DNA of 64,000 bases from Pratylenchus scribneri (Eukaryota > Nematoda > Chromadorea > Rhabditida > Pratylenchidae), in the NCBI GenBank assembly GCA_030063045.1, contig JAQSEB010000143.1, forward strand, positions 400,592 to 464,591. The letters run 5' to 3'. Position 1 is the stretch's first letter. Each line of letters opens with the position of its first letter. Shown piece by piece: positions 1 through 19,280 of the stretch. Under the pieces are notes generated by a model. That model did not search any database. It saw nothing but the letters and a program-made list of their open reading frames with translations, and was not told the DNA's origin. Both the position numbers and the translations under genes were made by a program.

Positions 1-3000
1 CGACAATGGAACGAAGAGTGTCCACAAAGAAGGCACGTTCATGCCAACTCAGTTCTCCTTAAATTAAATATTAATTTGGTATAGACAACGGTGGAAAAAT
101 TGATTAAATTCGAATTATTTAATAATATTACCCCAACGATAGAGGATGAAAACGAATTTGTCAACGGAAATTGTGCCACTGTAAAAATAAAAAAAATGAT
201 TAGTTTTAATAATTTAAATTTTAAGGGAAACAGGCGGAATTATTCTAAGTTCGCCAGGCGGAATTATTCTAAGTTCGTCAGGCGGAATTATTCTAACTAA
301 AACAGGCGGAATTATTCTAAGTTCGCCAGGCGGAATTATTCTAAGTTCGTCAGGCGGAATTATTCTAACTAAAACAGGCGGAATTATTCTAAGTTCGCCA
401 GGCGGAATTATTCTAACTAAACAGGCGGAATTATTCTAAGTTCGTCAGGCGGAATTATTCTAACTAAAACAGGCGGAATTATTCTAATTAAAACAGGCGG
501 AATTATTCTAAGTTCGCCAGGCGGAATTATTCTAACTAAACAGACGGAATTATTCTAAGTTCGCCAGGCGGAATTATTCTAAGTAAAACAGGCGGAATTA
601 TTCTAATTAAAACAGGCGGAATTATTCTAACTAAAACAGGCGGAATTATTCTAATTAAAACAGGCGGAATTATTCTAAGTTCGCCAGGCGGAATTATTCT
701 AACTAAAACAGGCGGAATTATTCTAACTAAACAGGCGGAATTATTCTAAGTTCGCCAGGCGGAATTATTCTAAGTAAAACAGGCGGAATTATTCTAATTA
801 AAACAGGCGGAATTATTCTAACTAAAACAGGCGGAATTATTCTAACTAAAACAGGCGGAATTATTTTAAGGGAAAATTTGCAAACTTTAAAATAATAATA
901 AATTTTTATAATAAAATTACTCTGTATTTTTTCGATATTCCACAATTCTTTTATCCTCCATCATTCTTTCGCGCAAATATTGAGGGACAAGCGAATAACT
1001 TGGAGAATATTCCAAAGAATTTCGATGAGTTTTATTGAAATTAAGCCGATCATACTGCAAAATATAGACAATATTTTTAGGCCAATTCATTTACCTCCAA
1101 ATAGTCATCAAGCCAAATATCAATGCGCAATGCATTTGGCAGGGAACCAAGTTTGCCAATCATTTGTTGGAATTTGGCCAATTCTTTTGGAATGCCCACA
1201 TTCGGTGGTCGAAAAACAATCAATGACACTGGCGAATTCTAACAAATATTTATTGAAATGTAAATATTTTCCCCAAAATAATCCCTCAAATTAATATGGG
1301 ATGGCCCAAATTTGAATTGAAATATTCAATATAAAAAAAATTGAATTATTTTATTTTAATTCAATTAATATTATACTTCCATAATCTCATTTCTCACTTC
1401 GGTCATCACTCGATTGATGACCCCAATAGATGTTTGCAGGGCTGAATCGGCTGGGAATGTTTTCTGCGGTTCAAATGTGGCCTCCATTCGATCAATGCCC
1501 AACACTGAAAGGGCATAGGCAATACAAAGCAGAATGGCTGCAACTAATTTGGCCCAACGTGACACAATGAATGCGGCATAGGCACGGCAAAATTTGATAC
1601 TGCAAAAAATTTCACATTTTTCTAAAATTTTCACCAAATGATATAAAATAATTTTGACAATGAAATTCCATGGGCAAAAACATAAAAAAAATTAGAATTA
1701 AATAAAAAAAAAACAATTAAATAGTACAAAATTAAAGTAAAAATTTCTCTGACCGTACTCTACGCATTTTGATTTCTGCCTTCTCCCTTCTTTGTTGCCG
1801 ATGGCACCATTCAATGAAGGGAAGGCATGGAGCAAAAACGAGGAATTCAAAGAGGAAATCGAGGCCAATGGCTACGGTAGTGCATAAACAAAATGAGGAC
1901 ATGAGGGAGGAGGGCGAAAACACTCCAATGCCAAATGCGAGTCCATTCGTGATGGAGGTGATCGCAATTGAAGGGCCCATTTCCCCAATCACTGATGCCA
2001 TTCTTTCCGGCACTTATTTGGAAGATATTAAATTTTTATTTGTTTTCCATTTTTCCTTACCTCTGGCCTTGCCTTTCTTCTCATCCAATCGACTCCATTT
2101 TCGCCAAGAATGAAGCAATAAAAATGCATTGTCCACACCGATGCCCAACACCAAAAATGGCATTATGGACATGATGGCATTGAATTGAATGCCAAACCAT
2201 CCCAACAGGGCGAATGTGACCATTATAGCCAAAGATGGGGACAATAAGGCAAATGCGATCAAAATTAACTGTGAAATTATCATTTTTGGATTTTCTATTC
2301 CAAATTAGAATAAATTTAATCAATTTATTAAGTAATTTTGTTTATTAAAATGGCAAAAATTGAGTGAAAATAATATGCTGACTAACTTAAAATAATCTTA
2401 TTACTCACTTATTTAATATTATTAAAGAATAAAGATAAAGACTTCAAAATGTTGTTTTTCACCTGTGATTTCCATTTATATTGGCGGAATGCGACCAACA
2501 TGAAGACGACCATAGCGCCAATGCCAATGGCCAATAGGCGAATTGTTTGCTGTGAGCCGCGCATCATCTCGAAATTTGCAATTTCATCGCCGTATAAATG
2601 AATGTTGAAAAGGTCGCTGAACTGGCCACTTTTGGCCAATTCGAAAAGTTCCAATTCCAAATGGGCCAATGCTTGACGCCTTCGAGGGCCACGGCCTTCG
2701 AACATGTACCTAAAAGGGGGTGAATTTATTTTTGGAAATTGATGAATTAAAAAGGGCCACATTTCATCATTTTAAAAAAATTTAATTCCCTTTTCAAATG
2801 TTGAATAAAAATGAATGAATGAAGAAAAATCTAAAAAGTCCATTTTTGAAGCGGACCAAAGAGCGATGTAACTGGCTGATTCCATTTTGGAAGGCTGCAA
2901 AGTTTGATTTGTGCCATTTTGTTCCCAAAATTGGACGCCAAAGAAATGTGAGCTCAATGGGACTTGGAAGCCGTAAATTCGTGAGATTGGATGGTCCAAA

Positions 3001-3669
3001 TGAATTTGCGAATCCAACGGTGCCCCATCCAGCAATTGGGCCTCCTGTCGTTGATGGGCCCATTTATAGGCACGAAAGAGGAAATTCACGTCGCCACGGG
3101 AAGTCTGGAATCGGTGGAGAATCAAAAATAATTAATTTATTTATTTTTAGAATTGTTTGACCTGAAATTGTTCAAGTCGCACAATTTTCGTCCCATTTCT
3201 TTCCTCCTCATTTTCCTCATCCATTTTCACATTCATTCCTTTGATTTTTCGATCGAGTCGATCAATTTCGGCCAACAATTTTCCCGTAATCTTCAACCGT
3301 TTAGCCGGCTCTTTTGCCTCCAAAAATACCAACAAAATTTCGAGTCCATCCATTGTGACATTATAAAATTCGCCAAATGCCTAAAAAATGACAAAAATAT
3401 TTTTCATAATTTTTGTCAAAAATTGAATTATTCAAAATGCTAATTTGCACCTCCAATTCCTTTGCCGCCCTTCCATTTTGATGGGCAAATCCTCTTCGGA
3501 CGTCGGTTTCAATTTTTGCATCAAAAAGGAGAAAATAGGAAAGTGTGGGCAGAAAAATAAGCAAATTGGCCAGAAAAATGGCAATCGGCCGTCGTCCAAT
3601 TTGTAGGCCCAATTGGCGGAGAAGCCCAGAAAGTAGGGAGACCATTTTGGGAGGGAATTTCAGAAACAA
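1..3669 (-). CDS. Patched-related (PTR) sterol-sensing-domain membrane protein, 3' partial
   Basis: Multi-pass membrane protein of the patched-related family, which in nematodes serves cuticle, moulting and lipid or sterol handling. Exons that join in frame: 3669-3451, 3380-3162, 3103-2857, 2709-2463, 2268-2061, 2012-1754, 1599-1377, 1238-1095, about 1054-1000, and probably 57-1. Visible are an N-terminal hydrophobic segment (GRRPIAIFLANLLIFLPTLS), an extracellular loop with SRIYGFQVPLSSHFFGVQF, and a sterol-sensing domain across 2709-1754 with LGIGVDNAFLLLHSW and ITSITNGLAFGIGVFSPSS. A second transmembrane/luminal unit follows (LVAAILLCIAYALSVLG; NSPVSLIVFRPPNV). The exon at 57-1 reads ELSWHERAFFVDTLRSIV, which fits the family, so the first minisatellite lies in an intron. 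The C-terminal membrane segments are outside the window. The start is the first Met of the first hydrophobic exon; Met at 3645 is an alternative. Several donors are GTC rather than GTA/GTG. Family is sure; the last two exons are less so. Confidence 0.88.
231..868. repeat. Minisatellite array 1, core CAGGCGGAATTATTCTAA
   Basis: Tandem array of the unit CAGGCGGAATTATTCTAA followed by one of three short spacers (GTTCGC, GTTCGT or CTAAAA/TTAAAA types), so unit length varies between about 23 and 25 bases. It is read in an intron of the PTR gene. The sequence TTTTAAGGGAAA occurs at both borders. Short open frames across it are products of the repetition and are not taken as genes. Confidence 0.97.
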
Positions 3670-3892
3670 TTTGGTCTAAATTTTTTAATTAATTTAGTAT
3701 TTGGGTAAATTTGACAAAACCTACTTTACAGTATTAAATTATTTTTATGAAAATATGGAAAGGAATCATTCAGGCTTCAGGGCGAATGGCTTAAATAGAT
3801 CATCGAGTTCCGCCCAATTTTCTTAATATTTAATTTATTTTTCACTTATTCATTTTGTACAATCATATGCAACATGTGTTTTTTAAAAACTA

Positions 3893-4790
3893 AACAGTCG
3901 GAATTATTCTTAACCAGGCGGAATTATTCTAAGTTCGCCAGGCGGAATTATTCTAAGTTCGCCAGGCGGAATTAAAACAGGCGGAATTATTCTAAGTTCG
4001 TCAGGCGGAATTATTCTTAACCAGGCGGAATTATTCTAAGTTCGCCAGCAGGCGGAATTATTCTAAGTTCGCCAGGCGGAATTGTTCTAAGTTCGCCAGG
4101 CGGAACTATTCTAAGTTCGTCAGGCGGAATTATTCTAAGTTCGCCAGCAGGCGAAATTATTCTAAGTTCGTCAGGCGGAATTATTCTAAGTTCGCCAGCA
4201 GGCGGAATTATTCTAAGTTCGTCAGGCGGAATTATTTTAAGTTCGCCAGCAGGCGGAATTATTCTAAGTTCGTCAGGCGGAATTATTCTAAGTAAAACAG
4301 GCGGAATTATTTTAAGTTCGCCAGCAGGCGGAATTATTTTAAGTTCGCCAGCAGGCGGAATTATTCTAAGTTCGTCAGGCGGAATTATTCTAAGTAAAAC
4401 AGGCGGAATTATTCTAAGTAAAACAGGCGGAATTATTTTAAGTTCGCCAGCAGGCGGAATTATTCTAAGTTCGTCAGGCGGAATTATTCTAAGTTCGCCA
4501 GCAGGCGGAATTATTCTAAGTTCGTCAGGCGGAATTATTTTAAGTTCGCCAGCAGGCGGAATTATTCTAAGTTCGTCAGGCGGAATTATTCTAAGTAAAA
4601 CAGGCGGAATTATTTTAAGTTCGCCAGCAGGCGGAATTATTCTAAGTTCGTCAGGCGGAATTATTCTAAGTTCGTCAGGCGGAATTATTCTAATAAGTAA
4701 AACAGGCGGAATTATTCTAAGTAAAACAGGCGGAATTATTCTAAGTTCGCCAGGCGGAATTATTTTAAGTAAAACAGGCGTATTTATTCT
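3893..4790. repeat. Minisatellite array 2, same core with GTTCGCCAG and GTTCGTCAGG spacers
   Basis: Second array of CAGGCGGAATTATTCTAAGTTCG units. A higher-order unit with the duplicated GCCAGCAGGCGG junction recurs. The two borders share ATTATTCTTAACCA (at about 3903 and 3.0 bases-matched again near 4780 as TTATTCTTAACCA). It lies about 220 bases upstream of the PTR start codon, so it may sit in that gene's promoter region. Confidence 0.97.
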
Positions 4791-7024
4791 TAACCAAGCG
4801 AAATCATTTCTATTTTTTTATGGGCAAGGAATTTATTTTCATTATTGCATAATTACATCAAATTGGCCTCAATTTTTGTTGTTCCATGGCAACGAAGGGC
4901 AATAGGTTATTTTATTGTGCGAAAAAAAATGTTAATTAGTTAAAAATTGGGAAAAACAAATAAAAAAATAGAATAAAATGATAGATAGCGGAATTTTTAT
5001 TAGCCAAATTTTGAACTCATTTTGGCCTCGATATTCGTAATTTGTATAAGGAAAAAAAAAATTTAAATATATTGGAATTTATTTGGATAATTCAGCGAAT
5101 TTGAGCCTTTTTTTGTCCCCCTTTTAATAGGATTGAATGAGCCAAAAAAAAAAATTCGAAAATCGAGGAAAGAAAATAAAATATAATAAATTATTGTGCT
5201 GAATAAAGAAATAAACTGGAATTTTGTCTAAAATTGGTCGATAGATCAAAAATCACCCAAAAAATTGGTGAATAATTTTAATAGGCAACATTCTCCTGGC
5301 TATAAAAGGCCATTTAGAGGCCAAGAATTCGTTTGATTTATGGAATATTTTTGTAAAAAATAAAATTACCATTATCAAAAAGAGGGATAATGCCCCAATG
5401 TACAGACTTCCTTTTAAATTTTATGGCCTCGGGTCTAATCATAAATCAAATTTTATTACATAAAATGTTCACCAAATCAAGAAGAATCTACTTCCCATAA
5501 ATAATATATTCCTCTGCTGGATCCGGAGAAATAATTATTTGATTTAAACAATTTTTGACCAAAATTGTTCATCTATTTTACAATTTTTCATTTCTTCTAT
5601 TTGATTTGATGAAAACCGTTCGTCATCTATGGACTATGGAGGAGAAATGGAAGGGGAAATTGGGCATGCACATTTTGTAAAGTGAATTTCATCAGGAAAG
5701 CATCAATAAAAATAAAACTGCATTTTTGGGTGTTGTAAAGTTGTTGAGGAAGGAGGAATTTCAAGTGAGGTGGGAATGACGATGGAACATGGAACACAAC
5801 ATATAAATGAAAATGTAATCGTAATTTGGTCTTTTTAGTTTTTAATTTGGAATTTTCACACATAATTTTTGGATGTAATCCATTTTCCAATTTGCCTATT
5901 TTTTGGATTTCAATGGAACTTTGGATGGTGCTTTTTGTGGATTTAAATTTTAATAAATCGGTTAATTGGATTTTCATTTTTGCAGTGCAGTCCTCCATAA
6001 CCAAACCAATTCACATTTCCTATGAAAAAGGGGGAAATGGAATTTCGGCGAGAGGGATTAGCCCACAACCACACAAAAGCAAAAAGGGTTGGAGTGATGG
6101 CCATGATTATTTGTTGGCCGCGAAAAGCTTTTGAATGCATTATTAAATGATTTTATTTTCTCTATAATTCCGCCTCCAAAATTCTTTCATTTTTCTATTT
6201 CGATTAATATTGGCACCCACCAAATTTGTATTTCATTCACCAGCTATTTAAAGAAACTGAAACAAATTACCTTAAGGACAAAAATGTTTTAATTTAATAG
6301 GTGGAAAAGGCCAATGGAGGACCAATTTTTATTATTTCTTTTTTGGATTTGAAGCAAATTATGGAGGCTTACGGGCCAATCTGGGGAGGATGGTTCGGGG
6401 ATCGAGAATGGGAAAAAACAAGTACAAAGAAGATTACCACAAAAAGCGGAAAAGCAAACGGGAGTCGCTGTGGTTGATTGAGGATTGGATTTGGCGTGGG
6501 AAAAAACAGCAACAAAAGAAAAGCAAACGATTGAATGAATGAAACCAGTCTATTGCCAGCTGCTGCGGGCAAATATTAAATAATTGCACAATCAACCAGC
6601 TGTTGGAAGAAGAGGGTGAGGGAGAATTATAAAGGACTGGAGTAACCAAAAGATGTAAATTATATTGTTTCAATCATTTTCTTATTGTTGCTTATAAATA
6701 AATTAATGCTATTTCCGAAATGTTCCCCACCCCACCTTCCTATAATTTAAATAAATGAAATTAGTCTCTAGTCAATATTTTTATTCGAAAAAGGGCAATG
6801 AATGAAAAAAAGTCCATAAATTATTTGTATGTATATAATTAATAGGAATAAAATTGAAAATTGTGAGTAACAAATTTAATTAATATGAATAAGGAGATGA
6901 AATAAAATCAACAGGAACATATGATGATGGGAATTTGGGTCTAAAAAGAGAGAGCATCAAAAGGGAAAGTATATAAATGGAAAATGGTGAATTTTGCACG
7001 TATTTTGGAGAGTTGGCAGTCTGA
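4791..7024. other. Intergenic, AT-rich, no gene called
   Basis: Sequence between the second minisatellite and the 3' end of the ABCC gene. Open frames here are short, lack family motifs and do not join through convincing splice sites. A 38-codon frame from 6361 (MEAYGPIWGGWFGDREW...) is the only one that caught attention, without support. No RNA gene was recognised. Confidence 0.6.
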
Positions 7025-13962
<6,938 letters not shown>

Positions 13963-15003
13963 TGATTTGCGGGTTTTGTGCAGCACAAATGATAATGATT
14001 ATTGCTGACCAATATTTTATTAATTCTTTTTGATTGGGGTTCTTCTGAAAAATGATGGTTGATTATGAGAGATAAGAAATAGTAGTAATGTCTTCCGAAT
14101 GGGTTGTTTCCCCATTCAATTTGGTTTTTGTTGTTCCATTTGCTAATAATGGACTTTGTAAGTTAAGTCATTCGCTTATATAGGTTATTGATGTGAAACT
14201 TAGCTCGATTTTTGATTAAAAATTATTTTTTAAAGAAATTTTCATTTAATTCGTAAATATTCACATGGGTTTTAATCAATTTTCACCGAAATTACCCTCG
14301 TTTAATTAATAAATTTGGATATTTTCGAGCTCGATGAGGGATGATGCTCATGCTCATGAATAAAAGAATGAATATTACCGATTGATGATGATGGTTATTA
14401 TAAATTTGAGAAGTGAGAGAAAGTAAAAGAATGCGATGTGCGGATGCGGGGAATCATCAATCGATAATCTTACATTCCCTTAAAAATTTTTATTACCATA
14501 GTCCCGAATGTAAAAACTACAGCAATTTAGGTTATTTAGGTTAAACAATTTTTTAGGCTGTATAAAATACGAAAATTGATCGAAAAAAATATAGTTAAGC
14601 GTTAGTGTCTAGTTAAGTAAATTAGGCTATTTTTCACATGCTAACAAGCTAAGCTAGCAATCAGTCAGTTTAGGATAAAAAACAATTATAAAATAAAAAT
14701 GGCTATGTTTCAAACCAATTAATTATCATATATAGATATGCAAATGTTTTTTTTTTGTGTGTTTATCTTTATCTTTTGAGGAAAATTAGAGATCGTTGTA
14801 AAATTTAAAATTGGTTTGTTGAATTTGAATGTTGATTACAACAAAAATTTTTGAATAAAGTTGGATAAAGTTTAAAGAGAAATTAAAGAGAAAAGGAGAA
14901 TTGTTATTTAAATGAATAAAGGATCGAGAGGTGGAACTGTTTTACAATAAAGAGGAGGAAGGAGAATGTTTAAATAAATGAATCAATATCATAATTTCGG
15001 ACT
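13963..15003. other. Intergenic: ABCC 5' region and Argonaute 3' region
   Basis: About 1 kb between the start of the ABCC gene and the stop of the Argonaute gene, both on the minus strand. It is AT-rich, with homopolymer runs and no open frame worth calling. It should contain the ABCC promoter, but no element could be named. Confidence 0.6.
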
Positions 15004-18000
15004 TCATGCGTTCGAGCGCAAATATTTGAGGTACGTAGTGTTTTCCACGCCGAGGTGACGAGTCAGATCCTGATGACCATTGATGCCCGTCTTATCGCCT
15101 TTCTGAGCCCAAACATTGAAGTTGTTGCGGCCACGTTTTGCCTTTAAAATATTATTTTATTGAGAATAAATCCTAAAACTTACATATTGTTCAGCGATGT
15201 AGATGGGACTTGGCAAGGATGTTGGACTATACACGATCTGATGTCCGAAACAGAGGAAATGGCACATCAATTGGATCGTATCCATGGCCAAATTATTCTC
15301 GTCTAAGAGAAGGTTGTAGCGCGGAATTGCGGCGGTGCCCTTAAATTACGAATTAAAATTCGAATCAATGGATTAAATTTTACCTGGAGAGGGCGATGCG
15401 AACTCAGATAGAATTCAGTCCAATTGGGATGAACTGTTGAGAAATAAAATATAAATTTGAATTATTTTCTTTCTTACCGATGCCAGTGTCCACAATAGTC
15501 CCTGGTTTGATGTTCTGTTCGAATGGCTTCGCATTCGGATTGATGTTCTTTGGGAAGAGGCGAAGTTGCTGAAATATTTTATTTTAATTTGACAATTAAA
15601 TTTTTGCATTCTTTTACCTGAAGTTTGTTGACAACGAGCAAAGTGATGGACGCTTTGCATTCAACTTCGGCGAGACCTTTCTTCATCAGAGGCACTTCAT
15701 ATTTGAGAATGGACTGGAATGCACCCTCAGCACAGCCATTGCGAAGAACGACAATCTTTTTCCTTAAAATTTAAAATTAATCAAATTTTGAGAATTATCT
15801 ATGAAACTTACGGGAATGAACCTTCACGTTGACGAAATTGCAGGACACAAGATTTGACCGTATCGGCGATGATGTCGACCTTCTCATCGCGACAAGCTTG
15901 CTAAAATGCAAATTAAAATTATAAAATTATTTAATTTTGAACCTGATAAGCATATCCCCCAAAACGAACTCGAACCAGTTGACTTTTCCAATATTTGCAG
16001 CGAACTAAAATGATCAAATCAAATTGAATTAAGAAAAAAAAATTTATAAATATGACTTACCCCAATTACTGAAGGCGAACGCACTTCTCGTCCATTATGA
16101 TCATTTCCGTTGCCATTGGCACTTCCATTTCCGTTGGCATGACCGTTGCCACCATTCCCATTATGACCGTTTCCATTGTGTCCGTTCCCATTGCGTCCAT
16201 TTCCATTTGGGCTTCCTCCTCCACTATGCCCTTCATCGCTGCCAGCAAAAAGATCATCCTCATTCATTGGTCCAAACAATCCGAGTCCGGGATGATTTGC
16301 CGCAAATCCGATGAACATGGTCTCTTTCCCGAAAAGTTGTTGCATCCTGAAAAATGTTCAAAAATGTTAAATTAAAAATACAATTTCACTTACTCGTGAA
16401 GTGGAATTCGTGCTGGACTTGGCGCATAATTAAGACCTCCCAATTTCACATTGGTCTTATTGAGGATGTTCGCCAATGTAAGACGTTGACCTTTTTGAAC
16501 GACATTCCGGACAGTTGAATGTTTGACTCCTTGAGAGACAACTTCCGTATGCTTTTCGTGGAATTTCATATCATCTTTTGGTGATAAATAATTAGATTTA
16601 ATAAAAAAAATTATCTTACGATGGACTTCATCAGCATGATCCGGATGGGTGAGTAAAATATATTCGTACCCATTTTGTGCCAATTCAATGAAGATATTCT
16701 TGAGATTTTTGTCGTTGTCCTCATAACGAATTTCCGGATTTTGAAACAGCATCCCCATTTGGTTCGCCCGTTCTTGGAATCTTTTAACGAACTCACTAAA
16801 AAGTGTTAAATTATGTTTAATAATAATGAAAAATTACCGGAAGTCTCGTTGGTCGATTCGTTCTCTACCATCATTAATGGCCAAAGCCATCCATTTGGTG
16901 CAATTGGCGGGGATCAAATATTGACCAACTCCCTTCCAAACTGAATCTTCGCGAATAGTCTCAATTGCACCGCGGGCAAATTCGAGTGCCGGTGGAGGCA
17001 GAACACGTGCTTTGACTTCAATCGGAGTTGGATCGAATTTGATTCCGGCTGCATCGGTCAGTTCATTTGGCAAAGCGAGTGAAGGAATGATTTTTTCGTT
17101 TTCTTGAATGACCTTTGATGGTGCAATTGCTGTTCTGCGAATCATCTCCTAAAATGTTTTCAAGTTTATATTTTTTAAAATCTAATTTCGAGTGAGGAAG
17201 GAAAGGCGATGAAGAAGTAGATGAGGATGATCTTTTCATCATCTTCCTTTACTCTCATCTTCATCATCCTCATAAACCTTCTTCTTCATCGCCCATCGTC
17301 ATTCTATATAAATTAATCCTTACTTGAATAGCCGCTGGAGTTTGTTGCTTCTCCTTGATGCGCTGGTTATCAAATATGCGGCAAAACTCCATCGGGTAAT
17401 GCGAAAGACGGATCCCTTGCTTGCGGATGACGAGTGGGAGGTGAGGATAACTGGAAATAAATAATTTATTTGTCAGAAATTTTATTAAAAAATTCTAGAT
17501 TCTTTCTTGTTTTTCAGAGGAGGGGGTGGAGCAAGGCTATGAAGAAGAAAAAGATGAAGTAAGAGAAGATGATGATGAAGAATAAGAAGATGATGAGAAG
17601 GAGATGATGACAAACTTTCTCATCGTCTTCATTATCATATCATCTTCATCATCCTCACCTTCCCTATCAACTTCATCGATGTGCTTTGTCTTCTTTTTCT
17701 TCTTCGTCTTGACCCTCCTTCCCCGGATAATAGGAAAGTACCTATCCTACTTACCGAATTGTCAGTTCATATTGCTGTTGGTAATATTGGAAGATGGAGA
17801 TGTGCGCGCCTTTGTGGTCAATCATCATGGTCTCGGCGTTTGTTCCAGCGAGTCCATGAACCAAAAATTTTTGGTTGCGTTCTCCACGGTAGTTTGTTTC
17901 GACAAAAATTCCTTGAATGAAAATATTTGATTAATATAAGCTAATCATCCCAACCCAACCTTTGATCCTCGGTTCGACTGCATTCTTAATTTGCAGCAAA

Positions 18001-19280
18001 TTTGCCCGACTGAACTCGTTCCCCATAATGGCCATACATTTCTTCAAAATAGTGGCATCGTCATCCTCGTGAAATGGGCTCTACAATGAGAATATTAAAA
18101 ACTGAATTGAATTTGAGTTCATGTTTACCTTCTTGATCTGAACAACCATTCCATATGTGGTATCTTTGTTGGAAGCTAAAAATAAATATTTGTATTCATT
18201 TAAAAATAGTAAAACTTACTCAAAATTGGCCGCACCCCTTTATGCACTCCAATTCCCAAGAAGGAGCAATTACTCGGAAAGTAAGGACAGTCAGCATCAG
18301 TAAAACCAAAATCACGAGGACTCTGGAAATAGAACAGTGACGAAGAATAGTGTGTCATGGAACTAAAAAACATAATCAAATTAATCAAAACAATTTGATA
18401 CTGAAAACTTACAAATTTTCGAATACTTTCTGAGATGTTGCAATGTCCAAGAACTGTTCCACACTGCGGTCGGTTTGTTCGAGGTCTCGATTCAAGTAAG
18501 CAAAGTCTCCAAGAGTGAGTTGGAAACTATCTTTTGGGAATGGTGTAACGGTGAGTTTGAAAGAGGCGAAGTCGTTTGCCAGTCCATTGAGAGGATATCC
18601 TCCACCAGCATTCATAATTTGAACCGGACTATATTCGAATTGCTGACCATTCTATAAAATTATTGATTATTGGATAATAATGTGAGTTATTCTTACGGCG
18701 ACGAATCCCAAATCCTTCAAAGAGAAAAAGAGTCGCTGGACATCATAGAAACCTATGATGTTCATTTTCTGATGCTGAACCGAGAACATATTGTAAACAC
18801 CGAGACAAAAGAAACGGCGTTCGTATATTTGATAGCTGAAATATGATGATGTTTAAATTAGTGGTTTATTTAAAAAAGATTACTCTGAATTGCTTGGTTG
18901 ACTGAGAACCACTTCATGACCACGGCGTGTAACTCCAACAACTTTGAATTCGTAGCGGAAAACTTTGACCTTCTTCGCTTTGTCCACATCCAGACGGTGA
19001 ATCTAAAAATAATTTTTAACCACATTTATATGGAATGATTCCTAATTCCTACATTTGTCCGAACTGCATCGACTTGTTGACCAAATTTGCCGTCTTCTTT
19101 CTTCACCATTGTCGTCTTTCCAGGTTGCATCTATAATTTGTAACTTGATTAATGTAAAGCTCGAAAATTGGATCTTACATTAGCTTCACGCAGGGCAGTT
19201 TCTGCTCTTTGCTTGGCCAATGTTCCTCCTCTTAACTGTTGCTGTCCTCCACCACCCGATCCCGAAGTACTTGATTGCAT
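15004..19280 (-). CDS. WAGO-like Argonaute, predicted slicer-inactive
   Basis: Small-RNA-binding Argonaute with a start at MQSSTSGSGGGGQQQLRGG (19280) and end TTYLKYLRSNA. The N domain lies at about 19060-18400 (IHRLDVDKAKKVKVFRYEFK). The PAZ end reads YPHLPLVIRKQGIRLSHYP (about 17450-17400). MID/PIWI follows from about 17145. The PIWI domain contains LGGLNYAPSPARIPLHE, VVLRNGCAEGAFQSILKYE, TEFYLSSHRPLQGTAAIPRY and MCHFLCFGHQIVYSPTSLPS. The three positions that form the Asp-Asp-His slicer triad read A (FIGFAANHPG, about 16310), N (VLRNG, about 15745) and E (PIYIAEQYAKRG, about 15195). Cleavage should therefore be lost, as in many worm-specific Argonautes that work with RdRP-made 22G RNAs. Straight after the first motif is an Asn/Gly-rich insertion (about 16230-16110). 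Two introns contain GATGA-rich inverted repeats. Argonaute identity is certain; placement in the WAGO clade is inferred from the PIWI sequence. Confidence 0.93.
17204..17291. repeat. Imperfect inverted repeat in Argonaute intron (hairpin 1)
   Basis: The left arm GGCGATGAAGAAGTAGATGA faces a right arm ending CTTCTTCTTCATCGCC. The arms pair along most of about 28 bases with a GA-rich/CT-rich core, inside the intron 17323-17149. Confidence 0.75.
17521..17720. repeat. Purine-rich / pyrimidine-rich inverted repeat in next Argonaute intron (hairpin 2)
   Basis: About 90 bases rich in GAAGAAGATGATGA are followed by about 100 bases of the complementary CATCTTCATCATCC type. Together they form a long imperfect foldback within the intron between the PAZ exons. 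The motif matches that of the hairpin in the neighbouring intron. Confidence 0.65.

Noticed and set aside
91..945. Open frames encoding RRNYSKF or IIPPVLVR repeats
   Set aside because: They are translations of minisatellite array 1; unit length is not a steady multiple of three and frames break repeatedly.
1769..2174. Plus-strand frames opposite the PTR sterol-sensing domain
   Set aside because: The minus strand carries the conserved protein and correct splice sites; these are shadows.
5820..6140. Overlapping frames on both strands near 5.8-6.1 kb
   Set aside because: No family likeness or consistent splicing; composition like the intergenic background.
6361..6475. Short frame MEAYGPIWGGWFGDREW, thought of as a small peptide gene
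   Set aside because: No signal peptide, no processing sites, no repeat of the motif, and the surrounding sequence looks intergenic.
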